From: Bacteroidaceae bacterium
GTDB taxonomy: Bacteria; Bacteroidota; Bacteroidia; Bacteroidales; Bacteroidaceae
DNA length: 61,966 nucleotides
Assembly (NCBI GenBank): GCA_011959205.1
Contig: BLLV01000061.1
Location: 1 to 61,966, forward strand
Direction: 5' to 3'
Shown here piece by piece: positions 50,975-61,930 of the stretch. The number at the start of each line of letters is the position of its first letter. Positions within the stretch are counted from its first letter, which is position 1. The notes under the pieces were generated by a model, which saw only the letters and a program-made list of their open reading frames with translations, was not told the DNA's origin and did not search any database. The position numbers and the translations under genes were made by a program.

Positions 50975-51456
50975 CAGAAAAGAAAAAAGAGATAACAGAA
51001 CGCCTGGAACGGGAATTTGATGTATGCGACAAGCATATTCTTCGTATAAATGAAGCTCTTGAAGGATTAGGGGTCAAAATTCCCATGTCTGCGGATTGTT
51101 ATTCCAACTTGACAACAGAACAAGTCCGCTGCATAGACCAATTCATATTTCGCTTTTCCAAATTGCAGGACTCCATGGGAGCAAAAATATTCCGATACAT
51201 ATTGGAATATCTGGATGAAGACATCACCGCACTTCCTATGCGTGACATTCTGAACCGTCTGGAACGTTATCTTATTATTCCAAGTGCTGATGAATGGACT
51301 TATATACGTGAATTGAGAAATGAGATTTCACACGATTACCCCTTGCTTGAAACAGATGTTGCCGCCATTTTGAATGAACTGTTTTCCAAAACAGATATTA
51401 TATTTAGCATTTACAGTAAATTGAAAAGTGTCTTCAATAATAACAGACACGCTTAA
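50971..51456 (+). CDS. hepT: HEPN-type toxin (HepT-like)
   Basis: A 161-residue all-helical protein. Near the C-terminus it carries ELRNEISHDYP: Arg116, His121 and Tyr123 give an exact RX4HXY motif, the ribonuclease site of HepT toxins, with Tyr as the AMPylation target of MntA. The first ~100 residues are a helical HEPN-like bundle, slightly longer than the 130-145 residues typical of HepT. Direct overlap with the MNT gene and the motif support a toxin-antitoxin pair; toxicity itself is inferred. Confidence 0.82.
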   Translation: MTEKKKEITERLEREFDVCDKHILRINEALEGLGVKIPMSADCYSNLTTEQVRCIDQFIFRFSKLQDSMGAKIFRYILEYLDEDITALPMRDILNRLERYLIIPSADEWTYIRELRNEISHDYPLLETDVAAILNELFSKTDIIFSIYSKLKSVFNNNRHA

Positions 51457-51925
51457 GCTGTGATACAGGCTATTCTTTTCTTTCCCGATATTTTTTTCGG
51501 GACACAAACTTCGAAACGAAATTATCGAGAAGAAACAAACGCTCAGGAAATTCACGCTGAATGCTGAATGAAATTTTCTCCGTCGTCCACCTATTTTATA
51601 AAGAAAGCAATCTTTTAATCCGTAATAATGATAAGAGAATAAGGCTCATATCCTATCTTTGATCGGAGTATAGAATTCTATAAAGAAATGGTTAGTGTTA
51701 AACAAGATCCATTCGTTGGTAAACGGGAGTTTATCCAGTTCCGGGTCTTTGTTTTTCTTATTAAATTAATTTCCTATAAAGGAAAGACGCAGAAAGGCAT
51801 ATTTTGTACTCTCTCAACAGAATCAACCAGTTATTCCGACCATTTCTTAAAACCTTTTTCTTTCGTTTATGTTGAATTTAGAAGTTAGTAGACTTAACTC
51901 TGACTAAATAAATAACATTTAACAA
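51457..51925 (+). other. gene-free leader region of the pilus locus
   Basis: No supported gene; a 66-codon frame at 51688-51888 has no family resemblance. It contains a -7 box TATCTTTG (51654-51661) without a clear -33 element, which would give a leader of about 260 nt. A small TTTCC/GGAAA hairpin lies near 51770-51785, and a CCCGAT/TCGGG hairpin around a T-run (51484-51492) just past the toxin gene. I found no long inverted repeats of the invertible-promoter kind. Confidence 0.4.
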
Positions 51926-54900
51926 ATGAAAGCAATCTGCCGTATATTCCTCTTAACATTTCTGACACTCTTCGCAAGTTGTCAGGATGAAGAACTGGAT
52001 ACGCCTCTTCCGATGAATCCTCAATTTGAAGCACGTGCCACTACCGGTTCATCCCCCCTTATCCAAAACGCCGACAAGACCTGGACGGCAAACAAAAGAG
52101 TTCCTCTAGTAGGACAAGGACGCATCATTGACGACATATCCAATTCGCTGATTGCCGTACTGAATGCCAATGGAGGAATCAGCAACATGACGGATATGGA
52201 CTTAACCAATTATGCCTCTTTCGGTGGAGCCGCCCTTGCAGACTTGCTTAGCAATCAGCTTGCTTCCGTACGTGATATCAATCATGTATATGCCGGAGGA
52301 CAGGTAGCAGGATTTGTGTACAAGATATCCAACACTTCCCTACTGACGGCCAACGTATTGAAAGGCTTCTGGCTGAAAACCTTCTTAAATGGGCAAGAAC
52401 AGGAGACTGTAGGAGGAGACACTGGCGCAACCACCCTGGCTTTGAATATGCTGAGCGCAGGCAACAACGATGGACAGCAAGCCATTTCCATATCAACCGG
52501 ATTGACAAAACCCTTTGATGAAATAAAAATAGGCATGACAGGCATCTCATTGGCAGTGCTCAACAGCCTGAATCTATATTATGCTTTTGTGGGAGAGAAT
52601 CCGATAAAGCCGGTTGTAACAGGGGGAACTTACTTTCCCAATGCGGCCATACATTACAATGCCGGCCTAGAAACCGGATGGACAAGCCTTCTCCTTAGTG
52701 CTCAAGCCGCCAAATTGGTAAATGCCGACTTGACAGACGGAGCTACTTTCGGAACACTAGCGGGCCTATTATCAAACCCGTACATTACTGTCAACCTCGG
52801 CACCACCGTATCCGCCGGTTCCGAAATAGGTTTCTTTACTTCCAATGTTGATCTTTTATCCATCAATCTGGCCGGGGGCATCCAACTGACAACCTTTGAC
52901 AACAATAATATCCAGCAAGAGGAAATAACCATAAACTCGCTATTAGGCATCTCTGCTCTTGCAGCAGGGAAAGGAAGCCAAATCAGTATGATTATAAAAA
53001 AGCCTTGCTCACAGATACGTATCAAATATAATGGAGTGAACGTGTCACTTGGTTCCACCACTGTGAACTATGCTTTTGTGCGCGATCCTATCGCTGTAGA
53101 CCTTTCCAGCTATTTCTCCATAGGCAATGCTACGACCAGCAACAACTATTACCAACTCACTCCTCCTACCATAGGTACAGTGACCTGGACCATTACCAAT
53201 GCCCCGGCAGGAGCAATGCCCACCGTAGCCGGAAATAAAATAAGCGGAATGACGGTAAACGGTGACTATACCCTTACCGCCACCTATACCAAGGATGGCG
53301 TGGCCTCCACACAGTCCGCCATTATCACCCGCAATGCCACAGGAATGAACGGAACAAACTGTAGCACCCTGATTGGCACTGCCTACAACGCCAGTGCCTA
53401 CCAACCCACAGGAGGAGGAAGCATAGCGACCATCTACGACAAGGCAAAGAACATTGGCAATCTGACCGATGACAACCCGGACAACTATGCCACCTATCAC
53501 AATATAACCAGCCTGCTTGCCAACACTTCCATTGTAGGTATCCGGACAGGAACTTACATCAACAGCACCGGCGCCGCCATACGTACCGGATTCACCATGC
53601 AGACCAGTAATGGCCTGCTGGGAGTTAGTGCTTTGAAAGCGTTCCAGATACGGCTTTATGACAACAATACACTGGTATTCCAAAGTACCACCACCGGTAA
53701 CAATGCCGTTTCTGCCGAACTGGCTGGAAACAGTGGAAACAAGGTTCGTTTCAGTGTAAACACTACTACGAAGTTCAATAAGATAGAACTATGGACCGCA
53801 GGAGTATTAAACCTCAATCTGGGAAAATTTCGCCTGTACAATGCCTTTTGGGAACCCATTGCTTCGGCCTGTCCCAGCCAGGCGGCTACTGAAGCCTGCA
53901 TAGAATTGCTTACCCCCACCAATTATGGGGCAAATATCCATTATGCCGAAACCAAGATAAATGCCGTAGCCTCCGCAGGCGGCTCATTCAATAATTTGGG
54001 AAATATGATAGACGGAAGCCTGTCCTCCTATGCCACCGTAATTTATACGAATGTGATAGGTGCAACCACCGTAGCCGTGAAATTCAACACCCTGGATGCC
54101 AACCGCCCGATAGGTTTCATCATAAGCAACCCCACTTACCTGGCCAACCTCGATTTGCTGAATGCCACCATGCTGAATGTATACAACAATGGAACTCTGG
54201 TGGGAGGTACCTCTGGCGGAACCCTTCTGAACCTAGACGTAACAGGCTCCTCCGGAAACATCTACATACAAGCCACTCCCACTGCTGCCTATAATGAAGT
54301 ACGCATAACCTTCCCAGCGGTAGCAAGTGCGCTGAATACCACTCAGATATATGGAATCTATACCCGTCAGGATTCGGATGGGAACGGAATTCCCGACTGC
54401 GCGGAAGACAATGATAACCCCACCACTTCCATCACCAATGCCGTAGCCGCATCCGAACACGTCTGCGCCAATGCCGGCACAGGTACTTACGATGTGGTTA
54501 TCAATGTCACCGGAGGTACAGTGGGAAAGACTTATACGCTGAACTGTTACAACTATGGCAACAACAACGCGCTGACCACCAAAACTGTAACCCTGTCTGC
54601 CAGTCAGACAATGACCGCCACTCAAATGCCTCCGGGAGATTATTACATCTCTATTCTGGATGGCGCACAGGTAATATGGAACGGAATCCACGCTGCCGTA
54701 CACCCCTTACAGACCACTTGGAAGACCAATGCCGCCACCACTGACTGGAATACCTGGAACAACTGGGACAACGGAGTTCCCTGGAGCTGTACCAATGTAA
54801 TCATCCCCGGTAACTGTGTCCGTTATCCGTCTCTGAAATCAACAGAAGCAAATAATTGCAATTATATCCACTTTGCACCGGGTGGAGAAGTGGTGCATAC

Positions 54901-55822
54901 CCAATACCTCACCTACGTCCAGGCATGGGTGGAACTGTCACTGTTTCCGGGAAGATATTACATGCTTTCGGCTCCACTGAAAAATATGGTGTCGGGTGAT
55001 ATGTTCATCCCTGCATCCATGAACGGCAATCAGGGTACTGCACCCTATTTCACCCAGCTGAATGCAGCCAATTCCCTGGAGAACCGTTTCGGTCCGCGCG
55101 TTTACCAACGCTTGTGGAATGTGAACGCACCGGGCAAGAAATTTGTGAACAGCGTATTGACCCATGTCAACGTAGCTCCCGATGCCACCAACTGGACAAC
55201 CCCGTTCAATTCACTCTCGTATGCCTATAAATCCGGTGAAGGCTTCTCCATGCTGGCCGATAAAGAGAATCTGAACGTGAACACGCTTACTTTCCGTTTC
55301 CCAAAAACGCATTCGCAATTTACCTATTTCAATGCTTCGGGCAGTGGTTCGACGTATAACGAAACAGGAATTGCACGTACCAACAGCGGACGATTCATTT
55401 ACGAGAATTCAGACGGAAGCATCCCAAGTTCTTTCAACGTCACACTGACCAACCTGAACTCCAGCAATACCTTCCTGGCAGGAAATATGTTCATGGCTCA
55501 TATTGACGTGGCCAAATTCCTGGCTCAGAATACCCATGTTACGGCAGTGAAGGTATACGACGGTAACGCACAGAATCCGATGATAGACCCAAACGGTACA
55601 TTGCTGACCAGTGCCAACGGCTATGCTTATATTGCCCCCATGCAGGCATTCTTTGTGACTTTGAGCAGTGCCACCACCCAGGTCACGCTGATTTATACGG
55701 ATGATATGCTTACCCAGCAACCGGAAACCACTGTCCGTAGTGCCGCTGCACGAGCCGTAACGGGTGCAGGTGTGATTGACATGAAACAATATTCAAAAGG
55801 AATGTCCACAGGTAGCTATTAA
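51926..55822 (+). CDS. very large surface lipoprotein of the pilus locus, candidate tip adhesin
   Basis: A 1298-residue exported lipoprotein (lipobox LFASC, Cys near 19). Four related beta-rich repeats of about 160-190 residues are visible, each marked by an Asp-x(2-4)-Tyr/Gly-Ala-Thr/Ser core: DLTNYASF (about 90), DLTDGATF (about 266), DNPDNYATY (about 514) and IDGSLSSYATV (about 693). An Ig-like segment lies between repeats two and three (about 390-470). DSDGNGIPDCAEDND (about 815-829) is a thrombospondin-3-like calcium motif. The C-terminal third has DWNTWNNWDNGVP and other Trp/Asn-rich strands. It is the first gene of a locus with two fimbrillins and a FimB-type anchor, so a pilus-tip or cell-wall-distal adhesin role is inferred. 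I do not recognise a named family. Confidence 0.85.
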   Translation: MKAICRIFLLTFLTLFASCQDEELDTPLPMNPQFEARATTGSSPLIQNADKTWTANKRVPLVGQGRIIDDISNSLIAVLNANGGISNMTDMDLTNYASFGGAALADLLSNQLASVRDINHVYAGGQVAGFVYKISNTSLLTANVLKGFWLKTFLNGQEQETVGGDTGATTLALNMLSAGNNDGQQAISISTGLTKPFDEIKIGMTGISLAVLNSLNLYYAFVGENPIKPVVTGGTYFPNAAIHYNAGLETGWTSLLLSAQAAKLVNADLTDGATFGTLAGLLSNPYITVNLGTTVSAGSEIGFFTSNVDLLSINLAGGIQLTTFDNNNIQQEEITINSLLGISALAAGKGSQISMIIKKPCSQIRIKYNGVNVSLGSTTVNYAFVRDPIAVDLSSYFSIGNATTSNNYYQLTPPTIGTVTWTITNAPAGAMPTVAGNKISGMTVNGDYTLTATYTKDGVASTQSAIITRNATGMNGTNCSTLIGTAYNASAYQPTGGGSIATIYDKAKNIGNLTDDNPDNYATYHNITSLLANTSIVGIRTGTYINSTGAAIRTGFTMQTSNGLLGVSALKAFQIRLYDNNTLVFQSTTTGNNAVSAELAGNSGNKVRFSVNTTTKFNKIELWTAGVLNLNLGKFRLYNAFWEPIASACPSQAATEACIELLTPTNYGANIHYAETKINAVASAGGSFNNLGNMIDGSLSSYATVIYTNVIGATTVAVKFNTLDANRPIGFIISNPTYLANLDLLNATMLNVYNNGTLVGGTSGGTLLNLDVTGSSGNIYIQATPTAAYNEVRITFPAVASALNTTQIYGIYTRQDSDGNGIPDCAEDNDNPTTSITNAVAASEHVCANAGTGTYDVVINVTGGTVGKTYTLNCYNYGNNNALTTKTVTLSASQTMTATQMPPGDYYISILDGAQVIWNGIHAAVHPLQTTWKTNAATTDWNTWNNWDNGVPWSCTNVIIPGNCVRYPSLKSTEANNCNYIHFAPGGEVVHTQYLTYVQAWVELSLFPGRYYMLSAPLKNMVSGDMFIPASMNGNQGTAPYFTQLNAANSLENRFGPRVYQRLWNVNAPGKKFVNSVLTHVNVAPDATNWTTPFNSLSYAYKSGEGFSMLADKENLNVNTLTFRFPKTHSQFTYFNASGSGSTYNETGIARTNSGRFIYENSDGSIPSSFNVTLTNLNSSNTFLAGNMFMAHIDVAKFLAQNTHVTAVKVYDGNAQNPMIDPNGTLLTSANGYAYIAPMQAFFVTLSSATTQVTLIYTDDMLTQQPETTVRSAAARAVTGAGVIDMKQYSKGMSTGSY

Positions 55823-55866
55823 AACCAATTCTGCATAAATATAAAAACCATAACCCTTAACAAATC

Positions 55867-56961
55867 ATGAATAAGAAAATAAATAGAACGAACTTTCTCC
55901 TTCAGACAGCAAGCTGTCTGCTCTTCATGTTTACAGCCTGCCAGAAGGACGACAACTTGTTTGAAAAACCAACTCCGGGCGAACAGGCAGGAGAAATTTC
56001 CCTCCTGTTCAATATTGCCGGTGAACCGGAGACACGCTCAGCAGTGGAGGGTACAGGCAATACACAACACGTACAATATGTACAACTATACATCTTCCAG
56101 GGAACCGGAGACAATGCCACCTGCATCGCCTCCGAAAACATAGGATGGGCGGAGCATTTCGGCAACATTCCCCCTACCAATAACGCCCAGATGAAATACA
56201 AAGTGAAGTATAACAACTTCATCATAGGAAATCCCTATACCTTCCTGGCAGTAGGGCTGGATGACCAGTCGGGAACCACATACGGACTGCCAACCGCCAT
56301 CACTGCTTCCGGCACTCCTACCACACTGGGAAATGCAAATGCCATCCTCACCTCGGGAGCCAATTGGACAGCAATTTCCCAATCGGAGCTTTTCGCAGGG
56401 TACTCCACCATCACCCCCACCATGTACGGCCTCAACAACGGACGGATAGATATGTATCGCCGGGTGGCAGGGATCACCGGATGGTTTACCCATGTACCCA
56501 CCACCGTGGGACTTAAAACAGTATCCAGCATACGAGTCTCCCTATACACACAGCAAAACAAGAGTGTGCCCCTCATCAAACGCCGGCAGAAACCTTTATT
56601 TCTGGATTATATCGCCAGCCCGGCTACTGCCAATACGGACAGCAAGGTACTGTTTACCATTCCTGCCCCGGGAAACACGGGTACAACAGTTTCCAAAGGC
56701 GTATATGTACTCCCCACTCCTGCCCCGCCGGCCGCAGACAGCTATAATTACACCATACTGATAGAAGTGGTGGCAACAGACGGAAGTATAGTTAGTTCCA
56801 AACGCGTAAAACTGACTGCGGGAGATATTCTGGACAGTTCTACCGGACAAGGAACCGGCATTATCGATCAGGAATCCGATTACCGTTTTCCTATTATTGC
56901 CAACCACTTTTATAGTATCGGCACATCCGCCAATCCTATTAATTTAGGTGGAAACATATAA
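55867..56961 (+). CDS. FimA/Mfa-type fimbrillin lipoprotein (first)
   Basis: A 364-residue exported lipoprotein with lipobox FTAC (Cys near 25). Two-domain fimbrillin fold: an N-terminal domain starting EISLLFNIAGEPETRS and with VQYVQLYIFQGTGD, and a C-terminal domain with the RRVAGITGWFTHVP segment and a C-terminal NHFYSIG strand. ETRSAVEG near residue 55 offers an Arg site like that at which type V pilins are trimmed to expose the donor-strand groove. The C-terminus lacks the long extra strand seen in the other fimbrillin here, so it may be an accessory subunit near the tip. It follows the large lipoprotein by 44 bases. Confidence 0.82.
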   Translation: MNKKINRTNFLLQTASCLLFMFTACQKDDNLFEKPTPGEQAGEISLLFNIAGEPETRSAVEGTGNTQHVQYVQLYIFQGTGDNATCIASENIGWAEHFGNIPPTNNAQMKYKVKYNNFIIGNPYTFLAVGLDDQSGTTYGLPTAITASGTPTTLGNANAILTSGANWTAISQSELFAGYSTITPTMYGLNNGRIDMYRRVAGITGWFTHVPTTVGLKTVSSIRVSLYTQQNKSVPLIKRRQKPLFLDYIASPATANTDSKVLFTIPAPGNTGTTVSKGVYVLPTPAPPAADSYNYTILIEVVATDGSIVSSKRVKLTAGDILDSSTGQGTGIIDQESDYRFPIIANHFYSIGTSANPINLGGNI

Positions 56962-57061
56962 TAAAATCATTTTTACAAAGAATTGAAGTATTCATTGAAC
57001 TTATTTTTACGGCATGTGTTATACTTGAAGTATCCAAATGAGTTATACAACAAACAGAATA

Positions 57062-57928
57062 ATGGCAAAGAACATTTTATATATCACATACTTCCTGATG
57101 TTATCGACATTATCCAGTTCATGCATCAAAGATGGAGATGAAGAATGTGTGGTTTCGCATACAGTCAATATCAAGATCAAGGACAAGAACTATTTTAATG
57201 TCAGTAGCTTCCCGGAAGTAGCTCCGGTAGACGAGCAGTTGCCTTTCCGTTGTTTTTCCAGTAACATATATTACCTGTTGCGGAATACAGATACCGGCCA
57301 AACGACTTATGAATCCACCATCATGGAGATTACAGACAACAACATTTCGCATAGTTTACAATTAACGAATATTCCGAAAGGCAATTATGAACTCTCTGTA
57401 TGGGGGAATCTTACCACCGGCGTTTCACCGGGAACTTTACATGCCGATGGGAAGGAGTATACAGACCTCTTTGTGGCAAACTCATCACTGAAAATAGGAC
57501 TATGCCCCAGTTCTCACACCCTATCCATGGAACGGACCAAGGGAAAGCTATTCATATTATGTACTAATTTTCCCGAGAACTACACCCGCTTGCAAGCAAA
57601 CATCAAACATATCAACCAAACATCGGACGAGCATCTGGTTTACAAAGGAGATACGGAAGTAACTATAGACCAGCCTCTGAAAAACATAAACGAAATACTG
57701 TTAGCCCCTACCCCTACAGAAGGCTCCACATTGATATATATTTCTTTCCATACCCCCGAATCCCGTAGTGCAGTATTACCCCTCATCATTCCGGAAACTA
57801 AAATAACGATGAGCCGTAATAAACTGACAGCAATCCGGGTTGACTATAATAACTTAAACCAGACATGGGACATCTCAGTCTATGCCGACGGCAGATGGAC
57901 TTTGATACACCATCTGGATATATCTTAA
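57062..57928 (+). CDS. FimB/Mfa2 family fimbrial anchor subunit
   Basis: About 288 residues from MAKNILYITYFLML (ATG 57062; an ATG eight codons upstream is possible). Signal peptide with lipobox LSSSC. The mature part has VVSHTVNIKIKDKNYF, then NIPKGNYELSVWGNL, a MERTKGKLFILCTNF segment, and ends NQTWDISVYADGRWTLIHHL. This is the FimB/Mfa2 pattern, the lipid-anchored base of type V pili that sets pilus length and keeps it on the outer membrane. It stands between the two fimbrillins in one rightward run. Confidence 0.85.
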   Translation: MAKNILYITYFLMLSTLSSSCIKDGDEECVVSHTVNIKIKDKNYFNVSSFPEVAPVDEQLPFRCFSSNIYYLLRNTDTGQTTYESTIMEITDNNISHSLQLTNIPKGNYELSVWGNLTTGVSPGTLHADGKEYTDLFVANSSLKIGLCPSSHTLSMERTKGKLFILCTNFPENYTRLQANIKHINQTSDEHLVYKGDTEVTIDQPLKNINEILLAPTPTEGSTLIYISFHTPESRSAVLPLIIPETKITMSRNKLTAIRVDYNNLNQTWDISVYADGRWTLIHHLDIS

Positions 57929-57966
57929 TTTTTTTTTATAAATTCATTCACTAAACTTTTCAACTT

Positions 57967-59067
57967 ATGAAAAAATTTATTTTCCTTATGATGGCAAGCG
58001 CGTTCTTATTTTCGTGCTCCAATAATGACGATTCCCCTTCTAACGAATCCACCCCCAAAAGCGGAGTAACCTTTGAAGTATCAGCAGTCAACAATCTGAC
58101 AAATGGGATGGGTAGCCGCGGCGCACTTTACAGCCAAGAAGCAGTGCAAAACATTACCAACGTAAAAGTATACGCTTTTATGAGCAACGGATCCGGAGAC
58201 TTCCTGTACAAGAAGACCTACGACATCAGTGGGTGGACAGCCGGAACTACATTCAAACGTTTTGAAGTAGTTGGTACGGATGACCTGGTTGCAGGAACTT
58301 ACAAGTTCTTAGCTGTAGGACGTGACGCATCAGATACCTACACCGTTACTCCTGATCCCTTTGTCGTGGACAATACATCGTATGCCAATGTAGAAGCTAT
58401 GGTAGCAGCCAATGGAGGTGAAAGTGAAATCTTTGCCGGATCTGCCGATGCAACGATTACGGACGGAAGCCGTGTAAGCATTCTGATGACCCGTAAAGTA
58501 GCCGGCGTATTGGGATATTTCAAGAATGTACCGCAACAATTGAACAATGAATCCGGTGTCAACAAGACAGTAAGATACATTCGCCTAACAGCTACCGATG
58601 CCAACAAACGTGTGAATCTGAGCACCGGAACGGGAGTCAGCACTGAAACGGCAGCCTATCAGATATTTCAGATTGACATGAACGGACAAACTGTCAATAA
58701 CGGAGTTTATACCGGAAACGACTTGAGCGGCCAAGGTGTGATTAAAGTTGACAATTCACAATTGGCAGGTGCTTTCATGATACCTGTAGCCAATGTGCAA
58801 TTTACCTTAGGACTTTACGATACTGATGGTAATGTAGTAAAAACATGGTCCGTACTGGATGGAACAACTAACGTATTCTCTTTACAGGCCAATCATTTCT
58901 ACTCATTAGGTATAAAAAAATCAACAGGAAGTACAGATGGCAGTACTCCGGGAAATCCGGGCCAGCCGGGTGATGAAGACTCGCCTATCGACTTGCTGAA
59001 TGACCAGAATATCGTTATCACTGTAAGCCCGGCTTGGGAATTAATACATAATCTGACAGTCCAATAA
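57967..59067 (+). CDS. FimA-type major fimbrillin lipoprotein (second)
   Basis: A 366-residue exported lipoprotein (lipobox LFSC, Cys near 17). The N-terminal domain has VTFEVSAVNNLT, the probable Arg trimming site MGSRGALYS (about 50), then NITNVKVYAFMSNGSGDFLY and AGTYKFLAVGRD. The C-terminal domain has MTRKVAGVLGYFKNVPQ and NHFYSLGIKK, then a Gly/Pro/Ser linker (GSTPGNPGQPGDED) and a final strand NIVITVSPAWELIHNLTV. That last strand fits the donor strand used for strand exchange during type V pilus growth. Probably the main shaft subunit. Confidence 0.87.
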   Translation: MKKFIFLMMASAFLFSCSNNDDSPSNESTPKSGVTFEVSAVNNLTNGMGSRGALYSQEAVQNITNVKVYAFMSNGSGDFLYKKTYDISGWTAGTTFKRFEVVGTDDLVAGTYKFLAVGRDASDTYTVTPDPFVVDNTSYANVEAMVAANGGESEIFAGSADATITDGSRVSILMTRKVAGVLGYFKNVPQQLNNESGVNKTVRYIRLTATDANKRVNLSTGTGVSTETAAYQIFQIDMNGQTVNNGVYTGNDLSGQGVIKVDNSQLAGAFMIPVANVQFTLGLYDTDGNVVKTWSVLDGTTNVFSLQANHFYSLGIKKSTGSTDGSTPGNPGQPGDEDSPIDLLNDQNIVITVSPAWELIHNLTVQ

Positions 59068-59105
59068 CCGTCATTACAATAGTATATATTTTATCATAAA
59101 ATGAT

Positions 59106-59139
59106 GAGGGAGTATCCATATAACTTTTGATACTTCCTC
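59106..59139 (+). terminator. hairpin ending the pilus locus
   Basis: An 11-bp stem with one wobble (GAGGGAGTATC with GATACTTCCTC), 39 bases past the last fimbrillin stop; short T-rich tail. Confidence 0.6.
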
Positions 59140-59207
59140 TTCATGCCTCAACAAATCCTCCCTCTCCATTGTTATTATAATAAAACCATCTAAATATATA
59201 AAAATAG

Positions 59208-60538
<1,331 letters not shown>

Positions 60539-60541
60539 AGC

Positions 60542-60587
60542 ATGCCTCAAGACGGATCGTGATGATTCCATCTTGAGGCATATTTTT
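60542..60587 (+). terminator. terminator after enolase
   Basis: An 11-bp stem (ATGCCTCAAGA with TCTTGAGGCAT) and an 18-nt loop are followed by ATTTTTT. Confidence 0.9.
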
Positions 60588-60698
60588 TGAGGAATGGTGG
60601 AAGTTTCGGGAGAATAATTAATCTCACCTATTAATCATTCATTATCAACGTCTTACTTATTTTACACAAAAAAACTTCTAAAAAAACAAGCAAAAGAC

Positions 60699-60729
60699 TT
60701 GCACAATTCAAATTATCCCCTTATCTTTG
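60699..60729 (+). promoter_or_regulatory. promoter of tRNA-Ser
   Basis: -33 element CTTG/TTG (60699-60701) and perfect -7 TATCTTTG (60722-60729), 20 bp apart; about 36 bases before the tRNA 5' end. Confidence 0.72.
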
Positions 60730-60764
60730 CACCGCGTTTGAGAGATAACGCCTCTACAAAAAAA

Positions 60765-60851
60765 GGAAGTTTGGGTGAGTGGCTGAAACCACCAGTTTGC
60801 TAAACTGACGTACGGGTAACCGTACCGGGGGTTCGAATCCCCCAGCTTCCG
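60765..60851 (+). tRNA. tRNA-Ser (GCT)
   Basis: An 87-nt class II tRNA: acceptor strand GGAAGTT pairs with AGCTTCC plus discriminator G. The anticodon loop TTGCTAA carries GCT, and the long variable arm (TACGGGTAACCGTA) is typical of serine tRNA. The T loop is GGTTCGAATCC. CCA is not fully encoded. It reads AGC/AGU codons. Confidence 0.96.
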
Positions 60852-60856
60852 CAGAT

Positions 60857-60889
60857 AATCCGTAAAATTAATTTTACGGATTATTTTTT
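60857..60889 (+). terminator. terminator after tRNA-Ser
   Basis: A perfect palindrome (AATCCGTAAAATT with its complement, 60857-60882) is followed by ATTTTTTT, five bases after the tRNA. Confidence 0.92.
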
Positions 60890-60991
60890 TATCATTTTTC
60901 TTCAAACCTTCTCAAGGAACTCAAATATATTTCCAAAAACAGAAAATCGTTCTTAGATAAGAGAACATTTATCCAAGAACGATAAAGCAAA

Positions 60992-61456
60992 TCAATTGAA
61001 ATAATACAGAAAGACAGCGATACCTTCAAGCGCTTTCTTCGGTTGGTCTTTAATTTCAATCGTAAATTTAATTTCGGCCTTGGCTACTCCACGCAAGTTC
61101 TGTAAAGAATGAAGACTTGCTACCAAACGAATACTTTGACCAGCCAAAACAGCCTGTCCGAATTTCATTTTGTCCATGCCATAGTTAATCATCATCTTCA
61201 GATTATTGACTTCTATAATCTGGTTCCACAGATGCGGAAGAAGCGAAAGAGTCAGGTAACCATGTACAATAGTACTATGGTAGGGACTTTCCACTTTGGC
61301 ACGTTCCGTATCCACATGAATCCATTGATGGTCCAATGTGGCATCTGCAAAAAGATTAATTCGGTCTTGCGACACTTCCACATAATCAGAAACACCAATC
61401 TGTTGCCCTAGCAACTTCTCAAAATCCTCATACGAATTGACAATAACTTTATCCAT
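60992..61456 (-). CDS. MaoC-like (R)-hydratase
   Basis: A 154-residue single hot-dog domain protein with the hydratase 2 motif FADATLDHQWIHVDTERA (about residues 36-53), in which Asp and His are the catalytic pair. HGYLTLSLLPHL follows. MaoC proteins hydrate trans-2-enoyl-CoA thioesters; the substrate is not known here. Ordinary length. It starts on the minus strand, divergent from the RluA-like gene, with no neighbouring fatty-acid genes in the window. Confidence 0.92.
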   Translation of the reverse strand: MDKVIVNSYEDFEKLLGQQIGVSDYVEVSQDRINLFADATLDHQWIHVDTERAKVESPYHSTIVHGYLTLSLLPHLWNQIIEVNNLKMMINYGMDKMKFGQAVLAGQSIRLVASLHSLQNLRGVAKAEIKFTIEIKDQPKKALEGIAVFLYYFN

Positions 61457-61564
61457 ATATCTCTTTGTTTTAAAGGTTATACACTAATTGGATACAAAAA
61501 TAAGAAAAAATAATCCTATATTTGTACCCTATTCGCACAAAAGTTTCATTACAGATGAGAATAT

Positions 61565-61930
61565 ATGATACATTTTTTTAAAAAATCCATTGCCGCTATA
61601 AAATTGCCCGATAAGTTCACTTATCCTTTTCACTATATCCCTCATCCGCTTTGCATATTAGCGGCTGAAGAAGTAAAGACCTATTTGACAACTCAATCCC
61701 AATGGCAGAAAGAATTGCAACAAGGAAAAATGTTTGGTGTCCTGATTGTACAAACTCCGGAAAACAAGATAGGTTATTTAGCTGCATTTTCAGGAATATT
61801 GGCTGGCACAAACCTACATCCTTTCTTCGTTCCACCCATTTATGATTTGTTACAACCTCAGGGATTCTTCAAAATTGAGGAAGAACACATATCTGCCATC
61901 AATGCACATATTACACGCACACAATTTTAA
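61565..61930 (+). CDS. N-terminal part of an RluA-type pseudouridine synthase, cut at the window end
   Basis: The first ~118 residues (MIHFFKKSIAAIKLP, then TYPFHYIPHPLCILAAEEV, GKMFGVLIVQTPENKIGYLAAFSG and HPFFVPPIYDLLQPQGFFK) match the N-terminal extension of the large (~500-residue) Bacteroides RluA-family proteins. The catalytic domain is missing. From 61917 the sequence switches to an exact copy of the enolase 3' end, and the stop at 61928-61930 is the enolase stop. The truncation is therefore probably an artefact of the contig end, not a real short gene. Confidence 0.7.
   Translation: MIHFFKKSIAAIKLPDKFTYPFHYIPHPLCILAAEEVKTYLTTQSQWQKELQQGKMFGVLIVQTPENKIGYLAAFSGILAGTNLHPFFVPPIYDLLQPQGFFKIEEEHISAINAHITRTQF

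Noticed and set aside
51688..51888. 66-codon frame in the pilus leader
   Set aside because: No recognisable features. It follows a -7 box and could be a leader peptide, but nothing in the sequence supports translation.
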